Source: Petunia secreta
Taxonomy: Eukaryota; Streptophyta; Magnoliopsida; Solanales; Solanaceae
Assembly (NCBI GenBank): GCA_029990175.1
Contig: JARKIP010000010.1
Coordinates: forward strand, 39,922,001 to 39,986,000
DNA length: 64,000 nucleotides
Direction of reading: 5' to 3'
Within the stretch, counting starts at the first letter, position 1; every line of letters starts with the position of its first letter. The notes under the pieces are model-generated. The model made no database searches. It had not been told where the DNA came from and saw only the letters and a program-made list of their open reading frames with translations. Positions 35,446 through 47,271 of this stretch are shown in pieces. The position numbers were made by a program, and so were the translations under genes.

Positions 35446-36330
35446 GTTGTGGGAAATTAAAAAAATAAAAAATAAATGCAACACGTGAAAAGAGGTGTTA
35501 CCTGCCAAATTTGCAAACAAGGACCGACGATAACCGAGATGGTTGAATTTTGTCTTGCCTGCTGTAGCACATAAAAAAATAAAAGGATGTCAACTAATAC
35601 TCTCAAGAAATAGAAGAGAGGCTTCACGTTTGAAGATGAAACTGTACAAATAATGCTGGTATAGCATTGTAAGAAAATTTTTTTTCTTAAAATAAAAATA
35701 TGCATCCCTCATATGGTACAAGTTCACCCAACAGACCAATAACATCTATCCATGCATGACTATTTTTGCTTTGTTACACTTTCTTGAGTTTCTTGGTAAC
35801 AACAATGTTACTGTTGCCATTATCATGAGGAGAAGTTTTATTTTAATATAAAGCAAGACAAAGAAGGACAAAACATGGTAGTCAATTCATGAAACAAGAA
35901 TGAATAACGTGAGAAGAGCAAACAAGAACCAACCTGTAAAAACACAAAATAATAATAATAATAATAATAATAGTAATAATAATAATAATAATAATAATTA
36001 TGTGCAAGCTATAATAATCAAGAATTATTAATCATGCGCATGAATTATGTGTAATAATACAGGACCAATTTGTTTTGACTCATTGCAGAGTAATAAAAAT
36101 AAGGAGATGAGATACAATCAAGGCTGGATACTCACATATTATAGGTGCTGCACGACTCTCGTTCTATTTGTAAGATCTAAAAGAAACATGCGTAAAGTAT
36201 TGGCGTGAAGTCCCTTTATATAGGTGCTGGGAGTGACAAGTTTGACTCTAAAATGGATACAAAAATTTGTGTCCCAACAGGACTCTAAAAGAATGGAAAA
36301 CAGGGATAGAAGTCGGCGCCAACTTTAATT
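35446..36330. other. Ty3 element 3' spacer with (AAT)n microsatellite
   Basis: There is no gene. An (AAT)n run with one AGT interruption spans about 35,947-35,999. The promoter of the antisense PMD gene is not here, since that gene starts at 34,475 and the minisatellite lies directly upstream of it. Confidence 0.55.
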
Positions 36331-36337
36331 GTTGGAA

Positions 36338-36640
36338 TTGAAATTGAAATATATAGCCACTGTTAGGGTTGCTGACTAGACCATAGCAATGTTCTTTTGG
36401 CAAAGTCCGCTACAAAAATAGTCACTTTCAGGGCTGTGACTGGAGTATAGCCAAGGAGAGTTATGAATGATAGCTGTTGACCAAATAGCCACTTTCGTGG
36501 CTGCTGACTGATGTATAGCCACGTTCTAACAGGCCCTTGCTAACAAGTAGCCTCTTTCAGGGCTGCTAACTAAGTATAGCAAATGTTGGCACAACTAAAT
36601 CAAGTAGCCACTTTTTGGGTATCGATGGAAAATAACCCAC
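36338..36640 (+). repeat. About five ~58-bp repeats preceding the polypurine tract
   Basis: Units share the core TAGCCACTTTCAGGGCTGCT, then GACT and TATAGCCA. They recur at about 36,353, 36,418, 36,485, 36,547 and 36,604. A purine-rich tract with GTAGGGGGCA at about 36,708-36,717 follows and abuts the right LTR. It is the likely plus-strand primer. Confidence 0.75.
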
Positions 36641-36719
36641 ATGGACAAAGAAATTACTTCAAGCCTGTCTTCAAATGTCTACAAATTCGACATCCACAAG
36701 CCTTGAAGTAGGGGGCATT

Positions 36720-38041
36720 TGTAGACAAATAAATTTTATTGAATTTAAATCCATAAAGCAATTTGGCTATATGTTAAATTCAAGATATATTGGTCCAAAT
36801 AAATTAGATGGTCTAGTATAATTGGATTGGATTAGCAAATAAAAGGGTTCATTTGCAAAAATATGACACGGGAAGCAATGGTTTGCCTTTTTGCCCCCGC
36901 TAAGAGATGGTTTGCAAAAATGCCCCCGTTAAGATTTAATGAAAAAAATCCGAGGCCAAGACTTCCCGTTATATTTTTTCGCTTTTCAACACTTATCCCT
37001 TCAAGTATTGGTAATAGGCAATACTTGCCGCACTAGGCCGTATTGCCAAGACTTGCCATTGACCCCTGCTCGATTTTCCAACACTTGCACGACAAGTATT
37101 GACAATAGGCAACACTTGCTGCACTGCATCATAAGTCTTGGAAATTGTCAAGACTTGCCCCTTCCAGTTTTCCCTGCATTCTCACCGTATAACTTGAAGT
37201 ATTGGCAAAACAGCATTTGCCCTTGAAGTATAACCAATTGCCAAGACTTACAATTTTTTTGCCTTGAAGTCTTGGCTTGCAGACTAAATAAGGACATTTT
37301 ACTAAAACATCTCTTAGTGCGGGTATTTTTGTAAAACCACTCCTTATGGAGGGCATACGGTGAAATTTTTTGAAATAAAAGTCCAAGTTCATTGGGCCAC
37401 AAATGATAAGCCCACTTTATTAGCCCAAATTAAATCCTAAAGGCCCAAGCCAGTACCACGTGTCAAGTGACGTGGCGCAAGTCAAATAAAAGAGTCAATA
37501 GGATCCTGCCAAATACCAAATGACATGGCAATATAAGTGAATTCCAAAAGGCCAATAAACATGCGCCACGTGGACAAGTGACATGTTCTGGCCAATCAAA
37601 TGCGGCCTTATCACTGCTTAAATCTGATTGGCCGGTCTACGGGCCAAGGCCCGTTAGGTCTTCTTGGAGCCCACTCCATCCCATATCTATATAAAGGGAT
37701 CAAACCTCTCATTTGAGGGGATGAGAAATCAAGAGCAAGAGGAATTCATAACAAGAAGCAACAAGGAGCTCGTGGATCAAACACTAAAGGTTTCTTAAAA
37801 GCTGCAAGGAATTTCTACAAGTTCTAAGGATTCAAGCATTAAAAGGAAGATTCAAGTATTAAAAGGAAGATTCAGATCAAGCTCAAAAGCCCTTGGATCA
37901 TTACTTAAAACTTGTATTTAAAAAGGCGAATCAGAGGAATTATAGAGATTGTACTACTCATATATTGAAATCAAATACTACACTTGTTACAATATTTTCC
38001 TGTCTTGATATTTATTTCTTGACGCAAATTTACTTGTTACA
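36720..38041 (+). repeat. 3' LTR of the Ty3 element, interrupted by a MITE
   Basis: It matches the left LTR but is 1,322 bp long because a 527-bp element plus a 9-bp duplication lies at 36,837-37,381. Without it, the length is about 786 bp against 789 bp on the left. Confidence 0.9.
36846..37372. mobile_element. 527-bp MITE (copy 1) in the Ty3 LTR
   Basis: It is flanked by AAATAAAAG on both sides (36,837-36,845 and 37,373-37,381). The two ends are imperfect inverted copies (TTGCAAAAATATGACAC...AAGCAATGGTTTGCC against TTTCACCGTATGCCC...AAGGAGTGGTTTTAC inverted). The interior is made of TTGGCAAT/ATTGCCAA and AAGTATTGGCAA/CACTTG motifs that can fold back. The 9-bp duplication suggests Mutator-type mobilisation. 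It is absent from the left LTR, so it arrived after the retroelement. Confidence 0.85.
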
Positions 38042-38119
38042 GTCACCGCCAAGAAATTCATTGTGAATGAGAAACCTCTTAATTTGATCACTATGGACAT
38101 CCCAAGCTTCAAACTCATT
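38042..38119 (-). pseudogene. Minus-strand host exon, 5' part, split by the Ty3 element
   Basis: On the minus strand an acceptor-like CACATAG at about 38,120-38,126 is followed by open codons with EFEAWDVHSDQIKRFLIHNE. These run directly into the retroelement and continue in frame at 22,019-21,928. This gives one exon of about 170 bp with splice-like ends. The product is not recognised. Confidence 0.5.
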
Positions 38120-38183
38120 CTATGTGGTGAGTGCGAAAATTAGTTTCTTCTCAATGTGGAAGACAATTTGAATGTAGGAGTTT

Positions 38184-39048
38184 CAGGGGCAGCCTTAGCA
38201 CCTGCTTTAGGCCCACTTTTGTGGAGCCCCTTATTTGTTTATACCCAATATATATTTTATATAAATTTTTATGAAAAACAAAGTTTTGTGAAGCGAAAAA
38301 AGTAAAATTGCGTAAAAAATTACATAAAAAGAGAATAATTTTGACATAGTGATTGATAATGGGACTTCTTTTTTTTTTTTTTTTTTTTTGTTCTGAAATA
38401 CAATACTTAGAAGGTTTTTAAGCCAACATAAAAAGAGAAAAATTATTTGACCACTTTGACATAGTAACTAATGGGTGGCCGTAAGTATATTTTTGTGAAT
38501 TAAAAGAGCCATTTTAAAGTTGCAATAGGAAGAGTACTTGTATTAAGACTTGAAAATTTATCAATTAGGTGAGAAATATATTCTCATTGGTTCTTATACA
38601 TCAATAAGTATAACTTTTACTTTAAAGTTCTAATTTTTCTTATTAGAACTTTCTCTCAGCAAAGTGAAAACGGGCGTATTACACTATATTTTTGTATGTT
38701 ATTTTTCAATTCAAGTCTCCATTCTGCAATAACTAAAGATCGAACACTATTGTAGAGCTTCAGTGTATTGATTTGAAAAATAGTGGAGTATTTTCCATTA
38801 ATTCAATTTTCAAAATTAAAGCCTACAACAAGCATGCTTGAGCAGAAAATTTAATCTGATATCAAATCATTATCCTTGAACCATTTTCTATCTTTCTATC
38901 TTTTTATTATCTTCTTATCTGATTTATTAGTAATAATTTTGCATCTCAAAGAGCCAAAAAACTAAATTTTAAATATATAAAATAAAAAAGTAAAGGCCCC
39001 TCATCAAAGTTTGACTTTAGGCCACAAAGATCGTTGGGCTGCCCCCTG
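38184..39048. mobile_element. hAT-type non-autonomous element, 865 bp
   Basis: The left end CAGGGGCAGCCTTAGC and the inverted right end CAGGGGGCAGCCCAAC match closely. Flanks are AGGAGTTT (38,176-38,183) and AGTAGTTT (39,049-39,056), an 8-bp duplication with one mismatch. CAGGG ends and 8-bp duplications are typical of hAT elements. Inside is AT-rich non-coding DNA with a long T-run at about 38,370-38,389. Confidence 0.8.
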
Positions 39049-39061
39049 AGTAGTTTAAGGG

Positions 39062-40890
39062 TATAAAATTTCACCGCGTGCCCTCCATAAGGAGTGGTTT
39101 TGCAAAATTGTCCGCACTAAGCAATGTTTTAGCAAAATACCTTTTAGCTCGAAGCCAAGACTTCTAAGGCAAAAATCTTGTAAGTCTTGACAATTTTTGG
39201 CAATTGTCAATACTTCAAGGGCAAGTACTGTTTTGCTAATATTTCAAGTTATATGGCGAGAATGCACGGAAAGACTGAAAGGGACAAGTTTTAGCAATTG
39301 CCAAGACTTACGGCCAAGTCCGGCAAGTGCTGCCTTTTGCCAACACTTTAAGGGTAAGTGTTGGCAAATAGAGAGGTCAAAGACAAGTCTTGGTCTTTGC
39401 CAAGATTTACGACCAAGTGCGGCAAGTATTGTTTTTTGCTAACACTTGAAGGGATAAGTGTTGAAAAGCAGAGAGGTATAAAGGGAAGTCTTGGCCCCGA
39501 CCTAAAAACTTGACAAGAGTATTTTCGTCCGAATTTTTTTATTAAACTTTAATTGGGTATTTTTGCAAAATCTCTGTTAGTGCGGGCAAAAAGGCAAACC
39601 ATTGCTTATGGTGTCATATTTTTGGGGAATTTTCAAAACTAGGCACCCCTCAACACAAAATTACAAATGAGAGGCCACATTTCATCCATAACACCCCTTT
39701 ATTTTTACATTACACAACATATCACCCCCTTATTTTCAAAATTACACAACATAGCACCCATTTAAACTAAAACCCTAGGAACCACTCCCTCACCCTCCCC
39801 CACCACTGCCCCACCACCAGAAACCGACCTGCCACCGCTGCCGCCGCCGGCCGGCGGTGGCCGGTGGCCGGAAAATCAAAAATTCACCGGATTTTTTTAT
39901 TTTATTTGTGGATTTGTTTAAATAATTGTTTTTTGATAATTTTATACACCTAAATCTATCAAAATAATAAATTATACATGTAAGTACATATAAAATTGTG
40001 TATGCAAGAGGGAAAATACAAAAATATACACAAAAATATAAATTTTATACAAAACATCCATAAAAGTGCACGAATCTGAAACTTACTATTTTATTCATTG
40101 TTCATACACGCATATACAGCTTTATACAAAATTTACAATGCATAGAATGTATTTTATACACTGTTAATGCGTACATATACAGATTTATACATTTTTATAC
40201 ACGTTTACAGAATTGTATAAACTTGTATAAAAATGTATAAAAGTGTATAAACTCGCAAAACTGACTTTAAACAGTGCTTCGGGCAGCTTTTACACAAAAG
40301 CTTAACAAACATCCCAGATCTATACAGTTTTATACAAGAAAAACACTAGATCTAAACATTAAACAAAAGTTTTAATAAAAAAACTAGTAGATCTCAATGA
40401 ATTTTTATGATAACAGTGAAAGAAAAAAAAGAAACTCGATAAATAAACCCCTCACCGGAGTTTGGATCGGAATATACACGAAAATCAACATTGCTATTCA
40501 AAAAGCAAAAAAAAAAAAAAAACGAGAAGAAGAAGAAGAAGCAGCGGCGGCGGTGGTGGTGACGACCTCGGCGACGGCGACATCGGTGGTTTGGAGGAGA
40601 GAGGATGACGGTGGGGCAGCGGTGGAAGAGTTGGGGGGGGGGGGGGCGGCGGATTATGTGTAATGGGGAAGAGAAGAGAGAAAAATGGGAAGGAGGGAAG
40701 GAGGAGAGGAAAAATGGGGGCTAGGGTTTTTTTTTCTTTATAAAGGGGGTGCTATGGAGTGAAAGAAAAAATAAAAAAAAAGGGAGGGGGTGCTATGTCA
40801 TGTAAGGTAGCAAAATAGGGGTCTTTTTTGGTAATTTTCATGAGTGGGGTGTCTCTCAATGTAATTGTCCCCATATTTTTGCATATAGGC
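39062..40890. mobile_element. MITE copy 2, opposite orientation, split by another element
   Basis: Its ends (TATAAAATTTCACCGCGTGC and, after the insertion, TTTTTGCATATAGGC) correspond to the inverted ends of copy 1 at 36,846-37,372. The interior again holds TTGGCAATTGCCAAGACTTA-type palindromes and AACACTTNAAGGG motifs. AGTTTAAGGG flanks both sides (39,052-39,061 and 40,891-40,900). A 1,247-bp element is inserted near one end, so the MITE itself is about 570 bp. Confidence 0.8.
39625..40871. mobile_element. 1.25-kb non-autonomous element nested in MITE copy 2
   Basis: CATATTTTTG occurs on both sides (39,615-39,624 and 40,872-40,881). The ends GGGAATTTTC...GGCACCCCTC and, inverted, GGGACAATTAC...GACACCCC are imperfect inverted repeats. 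Next to each end are further paired blocks (AACATAGCACCC against ACATAGCACCCCC inverted). A GC-rich CCGCCGGCCGGCGGTGGCCG stretch and GTATAAAAATGTATAAAAGT-like repeats lie inside. Part of the interior is open on the plus strand (40,397-40,663) but looks like simple sequence, not a gene. Confidence 0.75.
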
Positions 40891-40900
40891 AGTTTAAGGG

Positions 40901-41127
40901 TCTATCGTGGGTAGTCCAGGAATTGGCTTCTGCAGGTCTCTTGCAGAATGCGAGAAGCTGAGCGGGGCCATAAATGACCATGGCTAATTGGCTATGCAAT
41001 CCTCGTCCATAGGATCAGGGGATGAAAGTACCAACTTTCTGACAATATATTTAGATATAAATTGTGGGGTTACGAGACAGACTTGTGGTCAAAAAACATA
41101 AAAATATTTGTTGGTCATCTCCCTTAT
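40901..41127. other. Short host-like flank
   Basis: This unremarkable sequence continues the target into which MITE copy 2 and the hAT element inserted. No gene is recognised. Confidence 0.35.
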
Positions 41128-42060
41128 ACATAGGGCTGTACAAACCAAACCGGCAAATCGAATCAAACCGACAAATTGAATCGAACCGAGAAAAAAAATC
41201 GACTATGGGTTGGTTTGACTTGGTTTGGTGTTGGCAAAAAAAAACCGACATATTAGGTTTGGTTTGGTGTTACGCATAAAAAAACCGAATTGAGACCAAA
41301 CCGAACCGATATTATATATATGTTATTTTTATATTTTTATATGTATAAAATTCATTCATTGAAAAGTATTGTCTAAATATCTTAGTAGCTTTTCTTAGTT
41401 ATGTACTTATGTTATAAACTTACGATTTACAACACATCTACAGGAGCTAATTTTAATAAGAATGAGTGATAGGCTTATGACCCATAAAAAAAAGCTCTCC
41501 AGAAAGTAATACGAGAACCCAAATTAAGTGCAAAAATAAAAAACCTAATTAGTAAAAATAATTTTCTAAGAACAAAAGAATTTGGCGCTCAAATATTTGA
41601 GGTGCTATTATTATTTTTTTAACCGGTAAATATTTTTTTCTTTTGTTATACATGTGCATCTGGATGGGCTATATTGTAGGTCTCTAAATCTATATTTGGA
41701 ACCTCTGATTAAGAGTGTCATTTCTTGTATGACTCTACAGTTACCTATTAAAGAAAAAGGAGAAAGTCTTGAACTCTATGTAACCAACGCAATTTTAATA
41801 TGAACTAACTTGGTTTAACTTGTCTTCTTTTGTACAATTGGATATGAGCTTTTTGCCTATATTTTTAAAGGAGAGAAAGCACCACATATTTGTTGTTAAC
41901 AAATAAAAATCGAATAAACCGAATAACCCGAATAAAACCGACACTAGAAAACCCGACTTTGGTTGGTTTAGTTTGGTTAAAGATTTAGAAAACCGAAATT
42001 ATTGGTTTGGTTTGGTAAATGAAAAAATCAAACTAACCCGACCTATGTTCACCCTACTGA
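41128..42060. mobile_element. Remnant of a non-autonomous element rich in AAACCGAAC motifs
   Basis: It starts near TAGGGCTGTACAAACC and ends near GTTCACCCTA, which are weak inverted matches. Both sides carry clusters of (A)ACCGA(A/C) and, inverted, TTGGTTTGGTT motifs (41,145-41,310 and 41,908-42,040). Such arrangements are common in non-autonomous elements of plants. I found no convincing target duplication. Confidence 0.45.
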
Positions 42061-42202
42061 GTCATACATTAGTACAAAACAGTACTGTCAACTCCTTAAT
42101 TAGTTAGTGATAACATAAACATCTTTGTTGTTAGAATTTGGATTTCAATCTGATGCTGTCTCATGATAAGAAAAGCTTGTCGATGTAGCTCATCACAATT
42201 AT

Positions 42203-42458
42203 ATTACTCCTTTAATTTCAATTTATGTGACCAGTTTGACTAGGCAAAAAGCTTAATAAAAAATAAAAGATCTTAAACTCATAATCTACAATAAGCCATA
42301 AAATTTTGTATAACTATAATTATAATAGTAAAGATAAAATAAAAAATTTAAAGTTAAAATTGTTACAAAAAGAATAAAAATAAAAATGTCATTCTTTCCG
42401 GGATTGACTAAAAAGTAAAGAGTGTTGCACGAATTTAGACAAATATAGTACTTTTTAA
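42203..42458. mobile_element. Probable short MITE (TTTCAATTTATGTGAC family)
   Basis: The sequence ATTACTCCTTTAATTTCAAT, then TTATGTGACCAGTTTGACTA, resembles one end of a very common dicot MITE family. Near the other end, GGATTGACTAAAAAGTAAAG, then AGTGTTGCAC and ATTTAGACAAAT, fits the inverted end in degraded form. The exact termini are not clear. Confidence 0.45.
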
Positions 42459-43087
42459 ATTGATTGAAAAATATAGTCGTCAATTGTTTTAATTCTTAGT
42501 GTATAAGTTTTCCATTTTCAGAAGTCTGTACAAGAAATAATTTTTTGAAATTACTACGGATATTTTTTTTCCTTACTTCAAAGCTTAGATGTGTATAACT
42601 TGAAAGTTTGATGCAGCAGTTATGTTCCTAAGGTTCTAGAGATCTGCAAAAGTGAAGGAATATGAATCGGGACAAAAGTGGAGTATTTCCTAACAAGATC
42701 ATGAAATCGCAAGTAAAACTTAAAAGATACAATTGTTGTGGATGTTATTTTTATGGGAAACATGAGAAATGAATAATGATACATTCGACAAGATAGTCTA
42801 AAACAGAAATAAAAAATAATCGAAAATATCAAACTCCGAAAGAGTCGAGGAGGAGCCAGGTGCATGACAGACCCACGTATACATGTATGATGTATCAACA
42901 ACTTCAACAAACATGATGTTTTCGAGAATTACAAAGCAGATTGTTATAAGAAAGGGCACCAACAGAGAAACCAGTACAATTAGTCCATCACTCCATTTCT
43001 ACATCAAATCCTACTACAATTTTGTTATACATCATAGGAATTAACCAGAGTAAAGTACATAGAAGTACACGGGGACTAAAGGGCATC
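42459..43087 (-). other. 3' flank and probable 3' UTR of the GDI gene
   Basis: There is no other gene. The part nearest the GDI stop codon probably includes the 3' UTR. No strong polyadenylation signal could be assigned. Confidence 0.4.
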
Positions 43088-44539
43088 TCATTCTTCAGCG
43101 GCACTTGCAGCACTTAGATCCACATTGAGGTCCAGAACCTGAAGAGAGGCAATTGAGTAATCTCAGTTAGGTACATGGCCTAGTTTGTGATAAATTCTGC
43201 AGATTGTCAAAAATAATGGGCTGGGAGCGGAAGTGTACTGTGTTAACCTCCTTCAGCAAGTTCAATTATTTCCAGAATAAGCAAACAAGCACCAAAACAA
43301 AACATACCTTCCCAGTTATCAAGGTATACATATTGAGCACATCGTCAACAGTTGACTCAAAGTGAGTGGTGGGATCATAGCTCTGTTCAAACAGATAACA
43401 GGTTCACGACATGGTAGGTGGACTATAAAAATCATATACCGATGGGACTCAAAGAGAGACTCACAGTGGAAATAAAACAATTATCCAATGACGGCTCATT
43501 GACAGGTTCGTATCTGTCGTATGCTTCAAAGAAGATCTCATCCACTTGCCCTAGAAGATCAATGCCAGGCTTCAGTTCACTCTCTGGATGATCAGTTTCT
43601 GCCTCTGTTGAGACAAATGCTATGAATTTTCCCTTTGGAGCAACATTATGAGTGTAAGAACAACAGAACAGGTACCTGAAGATCCACATATTCAAGCATA
43701 AGTAAGAAGGTCCCACTTATTCAATGCAAAGAGGTCTTCGCAGACCAAGTCAAAAGAACAAACAGTTTCAAGGATTAATAGCTTCTCTAAAGCATATAAA
43801 TACAAAATAGAAATAGCACTGATGCTAATACCAATCAGTAATAAGACCATCTCTCAGATCTACTAATTGTTTAGTATAATGTTTATAATTCTCTGCATCA
43901 GTTGTTTGTTCAATGCTATCAAGAACTCTCAAGCAATGATTAATCACTAGCAGAATATCTGTTGATACAATAATTAGTTAGCAGCCAAGGACTCGTAATC
44001 CATGTTCTATTGCAGTTTGTAAAAATCAACAATTCACAAGAGCTGATCTTGTTACTCTCCACGTCTCTGGCCATCATCCGAAGCAGTTCTAGACCCTGAA
44101 CAAAATACTTAAATCAACCAAGCGACACACTAGTGAGATTTGTTTATTAAGGAGTGTCTACCCCAATCAAATTATCCCACTACTACCTAAAGATGTGAGC
44201 CAGCAGCAGATAGAATAAATTAATAGCTATGCCTTGCAATTTGAAACCAATAGAAAGCTGAAAAGGAGCCATTTCCAGCCAATTATCCATTGTTTAGGAT
44301 CCACTCACAATTGGATCAACCATGTCAAGCTCCTGCCCTTCTTCTTTGAACACTTAATGGCACAGAAAAACTTTACCGATTGGAACAACAATCTATTCAA
44401 AAGACGGGATGGGGCTACATAGGCAGAACAGTTAAGAAAAGGAATGTGCCGAAGCCAATGAACTCCGACCATTCTACTTTGAACACTTAAGCTACTCGCA
44501 CAAATAAATGCAATAGGGAAGAATCAAATTATCACCCCC

Positions 44540-44570
<31 letters not shown>

Positions 44571-44931
44571 ACAGCTGATAATAAAAAGAACATCAAGTTA
44601 AGGCAATCAGTTGTCATAAGACCAAAATGATGTGAGCTTTGAACTGTTGAAGCAAAACAGTTCAGAATGTAAGAGCACGTACTTAGAAAAGTTAATTATG
44701 GAAACTAGGAGTGCGTCATTATGAGACTGAAGGTCTTTAAAATGAGAAAAACGATATAGTCAGATAACATGATATAGCAGATAGAGAGTTGTATTTGTTT
44801 ATTATAATGATAAAAATATTCCGTTTCTAATATGTAAAAAACTCTTCTTTTGCCATTTAATGAGAACTGCTCATTCAACCGGGTTAAGGTAAAAAGTGAT
44901 AACTTTGAGCTGAATAAGTTTTACATAGTTA

Positions 44932-44996
<65 letters not shown>

Positions 44997-47220
44997 CCTT
45001 TTCTTTTAGTTTTACATAGTTAGATGAAGCTTATAGCCTTATCCATGCAACAGTACACCAACAATCAAGAAGGATCAAAAAGGTCAAATGAATAAGCTAT
45101 ATTTTGTTTCAACAGTAAGCTTTGGTTTCAGATGATTTTTTTAGCTTGTAGCTGCACCCCGAGGTTAAGGAAATAAAATATTTGCAAGATACTGAGAAGA
45201 ACTTACATATCAGATTTACGACCCAATTGTTTTTGGGGTAAGATAATTTGCACTGAGTGAGAATCATTGGTATTTGGAATCGGGTGGCTCATAATTGCAA
45301 TAGCTCTTGCAACTTTCCCAACTTTTCTAACCTGCAAAATATGCCTTGGGTTTATTAATTTATCAAAACCACCTAAAATTATTAAGTCAGACACCAATAG
45401 TAAGTAGTTTGACATCTCCTAAGCCACATTGACCATGCGTTGCCACTGTGATTTAGAATGCCCTTTCTTTTCTTTTTAATAAGTCACAGTTTTTTCATTA
45501 AACACCAAATTGTGTTTAAAAAAAAATCATGTAGAAGGCGTGTGCGTGACTCGGATTGAGTCATCCAGTGTCTTCCATCAAGTTTGACCAACCATCTGTG
45601 CAACACGGTATTTTATCCATGCACTGAGAGTGGCCAAATGCGACGTGAAATAGGACATGCTGAAACATTTAAGAAGTCATTCAAGTTACCAGCTAAGAGT
45701 ATTTATTACCTTGTTGGTCAAGTAAGAAGGATCACAGACAACTTTCTTGCACTTAGCTGTCTCTCCTTCTGAAGTGACACCGCAGACCTTTCCTTCTTGA
45801 TCAAACTCTACCTGGAAATTCGGGGAGACATTCTTTTGAGGACATATAATCAAAGATACTTTCTATACAGATCCAATACAGATATATAGCCTTTACCTTG
45901 CATTCAGGTTTATTCAACATATAGGTTCCACCATACACAGCACTAAGTCGAGCAAATGCCTAAGCAAAACATACACCAAGTAGAAATGACTCAATCAAAG
46001 AAAGAAAAGCCAATAAGTTCAAGAAACTTTTAAAATCATCGAGGATGACTAGTAATAACAAAAGCAGAAGAAACATAATGTAATGAGGAACTCAAAGTAG
46101 TACCTGGGGAAGTTCTCCTAATCCATATAAAGGGTAGATATATGGTGATCCTCCTTGAAAACGTGCAAGAGACTCAGAATACAGCTGTCACATACATGGA
46201 CAAAAGTTAAGACATAAGCACAAGGAGTGCAAATACCACTGGCTCAAGAATTCAAAGCAAAACGATCTTATTCACCTTCATTCTCTTCACTGTATCCAGT
46301 GCAGGTTCATTCAAGTAGCGGTCATCTCTGTGTAATGCCAACGCGTGACCAATGAAATCCACAGTGTTGTCATCAAGACCATATTTTCTAACAAAGAAAA
46401 ATAGTCGAATTATCATAAGCAGCTGTACCTTGGAGTTTATAGATATTATAATCTGATATTACAGGCAATGCCGACCAACTTCTACTAATTGAAAATTCCC
46501 AACCAAAATGAAGCAGTAAAGAATCACATTAAGAGATTAAATGTAAAGAAGTAGATAGGATTTTACTAACTAGTTTCTTTTCCCGCAACCAAATTTCACT
46601 CACTTTTACTCATAGTTTCTTCTCAAATAACTCGTCATAGCAGATAGAAGAGATACAAAATCTAAGAGAATTTAACGATGTTTATGTCTGACATGAAAAG
46701 CACTCAGAGAACAGAAAGGTTAAGTTAGGAGCATACGCAATAAGCTCTCGGGTTGTCACTCTTGTTAGATCCATCCCCTCATGTGTCCTAGGATCACTCT
46801 CATTATAATCCTGAACATAGATAAAGAACTTCCGAGCACGGCGTTTCTCAAAGATGCCCATTAAAGGAGATTTAAGTGCCTCCATATCTGTGGCAGGCAC
46901 CTTGTGGACCTAGTTCATCAAGTAAAATGATAATTGCAGGTTAGAGAAAAGAATACCAAAACGAAAAGCTGTGACATCTTGACAACAAAAGAATGAAAAG
47001 ATGTTTAGCTCTCTCCATGTACCTTAAAGCATAGATACTCAGCACTCTAAGCATTTTGGTTTAAAAATGAAAACGTACAGGAAGTAGATAGGATGGTTAA
47101 TTTCCTTACTTCTTTCACATGTACCTACTGTATTAAAAAAACATATTGCTGGTGTGTACTACTTATCCATTGCACTCGCAATATGGTGCTAACCTTTAAT
47201 AAAATCATCATTACATTTTC

Positions 47221-47271
<51 letters not shown>

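Larger units (their letters stand above)
22025..38041 (+). mobile_element. Ty3/gypsy LTR retrotransposon, Tat/Ogre-type, with antisense PMD gene
   Basis: The LTRs (22,025-22,813 and 36,720-38,041) start TGTAGAC and end TGTTACA. The flanking 5 bp are GTCAT and GTCAC. Internal order is gag, protease, reverse transcriptase with RNase H, a second archaeal-type RNase H, integrase, then a long 3' region with an antisense gene and tandem repeats. The extra RNase H and a long 3' region with extra ORFs are established features of the Tat lineage. By eye the LTRs differ at roughly 27 of about 785 positions, so insertion is fairly recent. All pol domains contain stops or frameshifts. A MITE lies in the right LTR. 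Confidence 0.9.

Noticed and set aside
40397..40663. 88-aa plus-strand ORF with Lys, Glu, Ala and Val runs
   Set aside because: Made of poly-A, GAA and GGC-type simple repeats inside a non-autonomous element. No homology is visible.
43432..43716. Single-frame ORF reading through a GDI exon
   Set aside because: It is the eleventh GDI exon plus flanking intron, and is included in the spliced GDI model.
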